From assembly GCA_902621345.1 (NCBI GenBank), contig CACNLV010000003.1, positions 1-48,862 on the forward strand: a DNA stretch of 48,862 nucleotides, written 5' to 3'. The position numbers and the translations under genes are program-made. The notes beneath the pieces are model-generated. The model had not been told where the DNA came from. It ran no database searches and saw only the letters and a list, made by a program, of their open reading frames with translations. Shown here piece after piece: positions 44,678 through 48,862 of the stretch. Every line of letters starts with the position of its first letter. Positions within the stretch are counted from its first letter, which is position 1. The DNA is from an uncultured Pelagibacteraceae bacterium. Its GTDB lineage: Bacteria; Pseudomonadota; Alphaproteobacteria; Pelagibacterales; Pelagibacteraceae.

Positions 44678-45177
44678 GTAAAAACGTTGATAGAAACTAT
44701 TTAGAAATACATTCATTGAATGATTTGGTTGAATCAAAAAATCCACCCAGTGAATATTTAGTTGAATTAATAGATCCACCTAATTTTCAGTTAAATAAAT
44801 TTTTTTACAAGAATATCGGAAAACATCACAGTTGGAAAGATAGGTTACAATGGCAAGAAAATCAGTGGATCGATTTTACAACTAATAAAAATTTAAAAAC
44901 TTTTGTTTTAAAAAAAAAAAAGGATCTTGTGGGATATTTTGAGCTCATTATGCATACAGAAAAAAATGAGGTTGAAATAGCTTATCTTGGATTATTAAAA
45001 GAATATCAGAACCAGAAGTTAGGATCTTATTTATTATCTACAGCAATAAAAAATTCTTTTTATTACAAACCTCATAGAGTTTGGGTTCATACTTGTTCTT
45101 TAGATCACAAAAATGCTTTAAATAATTATTTATCTAGAGGTATGAAAATTTTTATGAGGGAAACAATACAAATTTAA
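44674..45177 (+). CDS. GNAT-family N-acetyltransferase
   Basis: This 167-aa protein starts at GTG 44674, overlapping the HIT stop. The GNAT fold is shown by FVLKKKKDLVGYFELIMH (strands 2-3), EVEIAYLGLLKEYQNQKLGSYLLSTAI (strand 4 and the acetyl-CoA loop, Q-x-x-x-G-S form) and VWVHTCSLDHKNALNNYLSRGM, all within residues 75-160. It should transfer an acetyl group from acetyl-CoA to an amine. The substrate is unknown. The context gives no strong hint. Confidence 0.86.
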   Translation: MSKNVDRNYLEIHSLNDLVESKNPPSEYLVELIDPPNFQLNKFFYKNIGKHHSWKDRLQWQENQWIDFTTNKNLKTFVLKKKKDLVGYFELIMHTEKNEVEIAYLGLLKEYQNQKLGSYLLSTAIKNSFYYKPHRVWVHTCSLDHKNALNNYLSRGMKIFMRETIQI

Positions 45178-45182
45178 AAAAA

Positions 45183-46043
45183 ATGAGTTTATTTAAAAAA
45201 ATTAGAGATTTTTTAACTGTTAGAAATTATAGAAAAAAAAAGGATAGATTTATAGGCAATATAAACGATATAAGAGAGTTATTATTAAACCATCATCAAT
45301 ATTTATCTAAAGTAAACAGTAAAAATTCATTAAACTTATATGGAGGAAAAATATTTTCTCAAACAGATGAAGATGGGATTACCATAGAAATTATAAAAAG
45401 ACTTAATTGTTTAAATAATGGAAGTTTTATCGAATTTGGGGTTGGTAACGGCACTGAGAATAACACTTTAATTCTAAAAGCATTAGGTTGGAGAGGTTTT
45501 TGGGTTGGTAATCAAGAATTAATTATTGACTATAAAAATTCTCAAAACTTTTCTTATCTAAAAAACTTCGTAAACTTATCTAATATTATTGACCTGATTC
45601 AAGAAGGTTTGAGTAAAATCAATAAAGCTCAAGTTGATGTTATATCTTTGGATCTTGATGGAAACGATTATTATTTTTTAGAAAAAATAATTGAAAACAA
45701 AATTAGACCAAAACTTTTCATTATTGAGTATAATGCTAAATTTCCACCACCGATAAAATGGAAAATTGCATACAATGACAATCACAAATGGAAAGGTGAT
45801 GATTATTTTGGAGCATCTTTGTCTACATATAATGATTTTTTAGAAAATAAAGGATATAAATTGATATGTTGTAATGCTTATACTGGTGCAAATGCTTTTT
45901 TTATAAAAAAAGATTATGCTAATTTATTTAAGGAAGTTCCAGAAAAAATTGAAGATATATACATGAAACCAAGATATTTATTAAATAATAATATGGGATT
46001 TCCAAATTCTTTAAAAACTATAAATATGTTTTTTAATTCTTAG
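45183..46043 (+). CDS. FkbM-like methyltransferase-fold protein
   Basis: This 286-aa protein has a basic N-terminal helix and a Rossmann methyltransferase-like domain. Motifs are FSQTDEDGITIEIIKRL near residue 60, GSFIEFGVGNGTENNTLILK near residue 80 (SAM-binding type), and DVISLDLDGNDYYFLEKIIE near residue 156, followed by FIIEYNAKFPPP. The layout parallels the FkbM gene at 41261 but the two proteins are clearly divergent. It may modify surface glycans. Its 3' end overlaps lolA by 11 nt, tail to tail. Confidence 0.78.
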   Translation: MSLFKKIRDFLTVRNYRKKKDRFIGNINDIRELLLNHHQYLSKVNSKNSLNLYGGKIFSQTDEDGITIEIIKRLNCLNNGSFIEFGVGNGTENNTLILKALGWRGFWVGNQELIIDYKNSQNFSYLKNFVNLSNIIDLIQEGLSKINKAQVDVISLDLDGNDYYFLEKIIENKIRPKLFIIEYNAKFPPPIKWKIAYNDNHKWKGDDYFGASLSTYNDFLENKGYKLICCNAYTGANAFFIKKDYANLFKEVPEKIEDIYMKPRYLLNNNMGFPNSLKTINMFFNS

Positions 46044-46578
46044 GTAAAAGAAAAAGATTCTTATTGATTTTTTGATTTATAGTAATCGAAGATAAATAAA
46101 TAATGTTAAGATTTTGATATAAATCTACCGTTTGCCACCCTTTTAAATTCAGAGTTTTTTTATCAAAAAATAAGTTTATCTCATTTTCATTTTTATAAAA
46201 CTTAAAAGCCAAAATATTCTTATCTGAGTAATAATTTTCTGATTTACTAATCTTATCTATCAGAAAATTTTTATCCAATATAAGATCAAGAGGAGTTTTT
46301 TTTAGAGGATATATATAATAACTAGAAATAGTTTTAATTACGATTGATATCCCGTTTGAGACTAAAATTTTTTTATTATTTAAATCATATTCACAAAAAA
46401 TTTTTTTTGGATATTGTAGTGTGCATTTCCCTTTCTCAATTTTATCATTTATGTTTTGTTCAAAATTAAATGATATATTTTCTATAAAAGTCAGTCTCTT
46501 AATTATGTCATCTTTAGTGGACGCTGAACTCTCATTAACTAAAAAAAAAAATAGTATCAAAAAATAGTATTTTTTCAT
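46033..46578 (-). CDS. lolA: LolA-type periplasmic lipoprotein carrier
   Basis: This 181-aa protein has a signal peptide (MKKYYFLILFFFLVNESSAS). Its beta-rich body resembles LolA: RLTFIENISFNFEQNINDKIEKG near residue 28, CTLQYPKKIFCEYDLNNKKILVSNG near residue 52, then a C-terminal LNLKGWQTVDLYQNLNIIYLSSI. LolA carries lipoproteins from the LolCDE complex to the outer membrane. It overlaps ftsK by 4 nt, and the ftsK-lolA pairing is common in proteobacteria, which supports the call. Confidence 0.87.
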   Translation of the reverse strand: MKKYYFLILFFFLVNESSASTKDDIIKRLTFIENISFNFEQNINDKIEKGKCTLQYPKKIFCEYDLNNKKILVSNGISIVIKTISSYYIYPLKKTPLDLILDKNFLIDKISKSENYYSDKNILAFKFYKNENEINLFFDKKTLNLKGWQTVDLYQNLNIIYLSSITINQKINKNLFLLPKN

Positions 46579-48701
46579 TTTAGAACATCACGCTTTCCAA
46601 CATGATTAGCTTTACTCACAACTCCCTCTGCCTCCATCATGTCAATAATTCTTGCTGCTCGATTATATCCAATTTGTAATTTTCTTTGCAAAAAAGACGT
46701 CGAGGCTTTACCCTCTGACCTGATAATTTCGACAGCATTTTTGTATAATTCATCTTTATCCCCCTTATTTCCTGAATTCTCAACCATTTCCTTTTCATCA
46801 ACAAAATTCAAAATCTCATCAATATAATCAGGTTCTGCCTGGGATCTTAAAAAATTATTAATTTTTTCAATTTCATTTTCAGAAACATAGGGCGCATGAA
46901 TCCTTACTATTTTATTAGCAGATGACATAAAAAGCATGTCTCCCTTTCCTAATAATTGTTCAGCACCTTGTTCACCTAAAATAGTTCTACTATCTATTTT
47001 TGAGGTTACTTGAAATGAAATACGAGTTGGAAAATTAGCTTTAATGGTACCTGTAATAACATCAACACTTGGTCTTTGGGTTGCCATTATAATGTGTATT
47101 CCCGCTGCCCTAGCCATTTGTGATAATTTTTGAATATAGTTTTCTATTTCCTTACCAGCAACTAACATTAAGTCAGACATCTCATCTACAACAACTACGA
47201 TATAAGGCATTGGAAGTTTATGTTTTAAGTTATATCCATCAATATTTCTTACACCCTCTTTTGTCATTAATCTGTATCTACTTTCCATTTCTTTAACTAC
47301 CCAACCCAAAACTGAGGCTGCTTTTTTTGCTTCAGTAATTACTGGGCAAAGCAAATGAGGTACACCCTCGTAGGTCGAAAGTTCAAGCATTTTTGGATCA
47401 ATCAAAATAAATTTACATCTATCAGGATGATGTCTATACAGTAACGAAAGTATAATTGTATTTATACAAACTGATTTTCCCGACCCTGTAGTACCTGCAA
47501 TCAGTAAGTGGGGCATTGATGTTAGATCTCTTACTATTGGATCTCCAGATATATTTTTACCTAATGCGATAGGCAAATTTATGTCCTTTTTTTTAAAATC
47601 TGGATTATTGATAATTTCACTTAAATAAACATTTTCTCTCAGAGAGTTAGGTAACTCAATTCCAATTGTATTATTTCCTGGTACAGTAGATATTCTTGCA
47701 GATTCAGAACTTGTATTTCTTGCAATGTCATCAGAAAGATTCACTATTTTAGAAACTTTAATTCCAGCAGCAGGCTCAAACTCATTTAAAGTGACCACTG
47801 GTCCATGACTGATTTTTTTTATTTTACCTTTAACACCAAAATCTAAAAGGATTTTTTCTATAAAAGATGGATCTATAATATCGTTTTTGCTTAATTTAGA
47901 CCTTTCATTTTTTTTTGGAGTTTTAAGTAATTCTAGGGAAGGTAATTTATATTTTGTTTTATTATTAGCGATAGTATTTTCAGCTTTTATGAATGGTAAG
48001 TCCTCTTGAATTAAACTTTTTATTTCTTCTTGAGGAATGTATTCTTTGATAATTTCATTTTTATTAGTATAGGTTTTTTCTTTTTGATTAAATACAGATC
48101 TAAATGATTTTTTAATTATCTCTAATAATCCTACAACATTAAAGTTCACACTTATCAAAAAAAAAATCAAGATAATTACAATTAACGCATAATAAGAAAT
48201 TATTTCATTTGAGCTTATAAACGAATTTAAAAAAGTACTATTAAGATATTTACCAATAAAACCACCATTACCGTTGACATAAAGGTAAAACGAATCTTTA
48301 TAAAAATAGCTAAAAAAAAGAGCACCGAAAGTAGAGTAGATAATTATAAAAAATAAGTTTTCTAAAAATATAAGAATTTCTTTTTTCCTAAAGATGTTAA
48401 TCCCGGTTAAAGTAAATGTTATAGGTATTAAAAAAGCAATAAGGCCTAAAGATTGGAGAAAAAGATCTGAGGTATAACTTCCTCTAAAACCTAAATAATT
48501 TTTAATTTCAAAATTTTCAGGAAATATAAAATTTGGATCTTCTGGCGAATAAGATATTAGTGCTAAGAAAAGAAGGATACCTAAAAGTGTAATAATAATT
48601 CCAGAGATCTCAATTAATCTCTTAGTAATAAAAATTATTATTGAATTGCCAAGTTTTTTTATATCCATAGCAGATGAATCAAATATATATCTTTGTATCA
48701 T
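46575..48701 (-). CDS. ftsK: FtsK/SpoIIIE DNA translocase
   Basis: This protein of up to 708 aa pumps chromosome ends through the division septum and activates XerCD at dif. About four N-terminal membrane helices (residues 25-190) are followed by a short linker. The motor domain has HLLIAGTTGSGKSVCINTI near residue 400 (Walker A), YIVVVVDEMSDLMLV (Walker B) and MATQRPSVDVITGTIKANFP. A C-terminal winged-helix gamma domain (SFLQRKLQIGYNRAARIIDM) reads polar sequences. An alternative start at ATG 48666-48668 (MDIKKLGN) would drop 11 residues. I cannot decide between the two because neither has a Shine-Dalgarno. Confidence 0.96.
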   Translation of the reverse strand: MIQRYIFDSSAMDIKKLGNSIIIFITKRLIEISGIIITLLGILLFLALISYSPEDPNFIFPENFEIKNYLGFRGSYTSDLFLQSLGLIAFLIPITFTLTGINIFRKKEILIFLENLFFIIIYSTFGALFFSYFYKDSFYLYVNGNGGFIGKYLNSTFLNSFISSNEIISYYALIVIILIFFLISVNFNVVGLLEIIKKSFRSVFNQKEKTYTNKNEIIKEYIPQEEIKSLIQEDLPFIKAENTIANNKTKYKLPSLELLKTPKKNERSKLSKNDIIDPSFIEKILLDFGVKGKIKKISHGPVVTLNEFEPAAGIKVSKIVNLSDDIARNTSSESARISTVPGNNTIGIELPNSLRENVYLSEIINNPDFKKKDINLPIALGKNISGDPIVRDLTSMPHLLIAGTTGSGKSVCINTIILSLLYRHHPDRCKFILIDPKMLELSTYEGVPHLLCPVITEAKKAASVLGWVVKEMESRYRLMTKEGVRNIDGYNLKHKLPMPYIVVVVDEMSDLMLVAGKEIENYIQKLSQMARAAGIHIIMATQRPSVDVITGTIKANFPTRISFQVTSKIDSRTILGEQGAEQLLGKGDMLFMSSANKIVRIHAPYVSENEIEKINNFLRSQAEPDYIDEILNFVDEKEMVENSGNKGDKDELYKNAVEIIRSEGKASTSFLQRKLQIGYNRAARIIDMMEAEGVVSKANHVGKRDVLK

Positions 48702-48732
48702 CTAATTTTTGTTGTTAAAATTAAAATTTATT

Positions 48733-48862
48733 ATGAATATATGTATTTTAGGTAATGGGTTGACAAGTTTAACGCTAGCTAAAAGTTTAGTTAATAAGGG
48801 GATATGTGTTGATATTATCTCTAACAAAAAAAAGGATAAGATTAATTATGATCGTACCATAG
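48733..48862 (+). CDS. UbiH-like FAD-dependent monooxygenase, 5' fragment
   Basis: This ORF starts at ATG 48733 and leaves the window after 43 codons. It begins MNICILGNGLTSLTLAKSLV, an FAD-binding Rossmann fold with GxGxxS and a following acidic turn, then INYDRTI. A D-R-T-I segment at this point is typical of the UbiH/UbiF ubiquinone hydroxylases. Such enzymes hydroxylate the ubiquinone ring. The call rests on a short fragment; another FAD-binding oxidoreductase is possible. It is divergent from ftsK with 31 nt between starts. Confidence 0.65.
   Translation, partial: MNICILGNGLTSLTLAKSLVNKGICVDIISNKKKDKINYDRTI

Overview
The window looks like a chromosomal segment of a SAR11-clade alphaproteobacterium (Pelagibacter-like). 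The reasons are a very AT-rich sequence, proteins rich in Lys, Asn and Ile, genes that abut or overlap by 1-20 nt almost everywhere, almost no intergenic DNA, and the classic alphaproteobacterial origin-region gene order. The assignment is inferred from gene order and composition; no database was searched. No rRNA, tRNA, CRISPR, insertion sequence or prophage was seen. No stretch longer than 300 bases lacks a gene.

Layout. (1) 1-6711: the 5' part of murJ, a malic enzyme/phosphotransacetylase fusion, a BON-domain lipoprotein, rsmI, an LpoA-like periplasmic protein and rdgB. (2) 6750-13062: the chaperone set grpE-dnaK-dnaJ, then a 56-aa membrane microprotein, dapB, nth and an adenosine-kinase-like PfkB protein. 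(3) 13059-15438: a compact patch of head-to-head and tail-to-tail genes. It holds a 40-aa ArfA-like ribosome-rescue protein, an OmpR-like regulator with a degenerate receiver, an L,D-transpeptidase, a YggS-type PLP protein and a degenerate ThiE-like protein. (4) 15403-16441: an outer-membrane porin whose terminator lies inside the neighbouring gene. (5) 16639-21219: DUF3576 lipoprotein, leuS, lptE, holA. (6) 21223-32378, all leftward: parB, parA, rsmG (with an embedded parS site), mnmG, mnmE, a SPINDLY-type glycosyltransferase, rho, hemJ, hemH, hemE. (7) 32379-32640: the probable chromosomal origin oriC, with DnaA boxes. (8) 32641-36077, rightward: ppsR, maf, aroE, coaE, dnaQ, followed by secB/fxsA, tim44-like, smr and hslVU. 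(9) 40034-46043: a his cluster (hisB-hisH-hisA-hisF-hisE) interrupted by an FkbM methyltransferase and a 29-aa membrane microprotein, followed by a small exported protein, a HIT protein, GNAT and a second FkbM-like gene. (10) 46033-48862: lolA, ftsK and the start of a UbiH-like monooxygenase.

How it fits together. Transcription diverges around 32.5 kb, as expected if replication forks leave oriC there. The parABS system sits about 9 kb to the left of it. Cell-envelope functions (murJ, LpoA-like, L,D-transpeptidase, LptE, LolA, porin, FkbM/GT41) and protein quality control (DnaKJ/GrpE, HslUV, SecB, ArfA) recur. grpE and hslV share a CTTGAA-like/CCATWT promoter pattern with a 16-nt spacer placed only 7-8 nt before the start codon, which suggests leaderless heat-shock transcripts. 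Nothing here amounts to a clearly new multi-gene system. The most noteworthy items are the oriC/parS pair, the hidden ArfA-like gene, the two gap-filling microproteins, the shared promoter pattern and the porin terminator embedded in a coding sequence.
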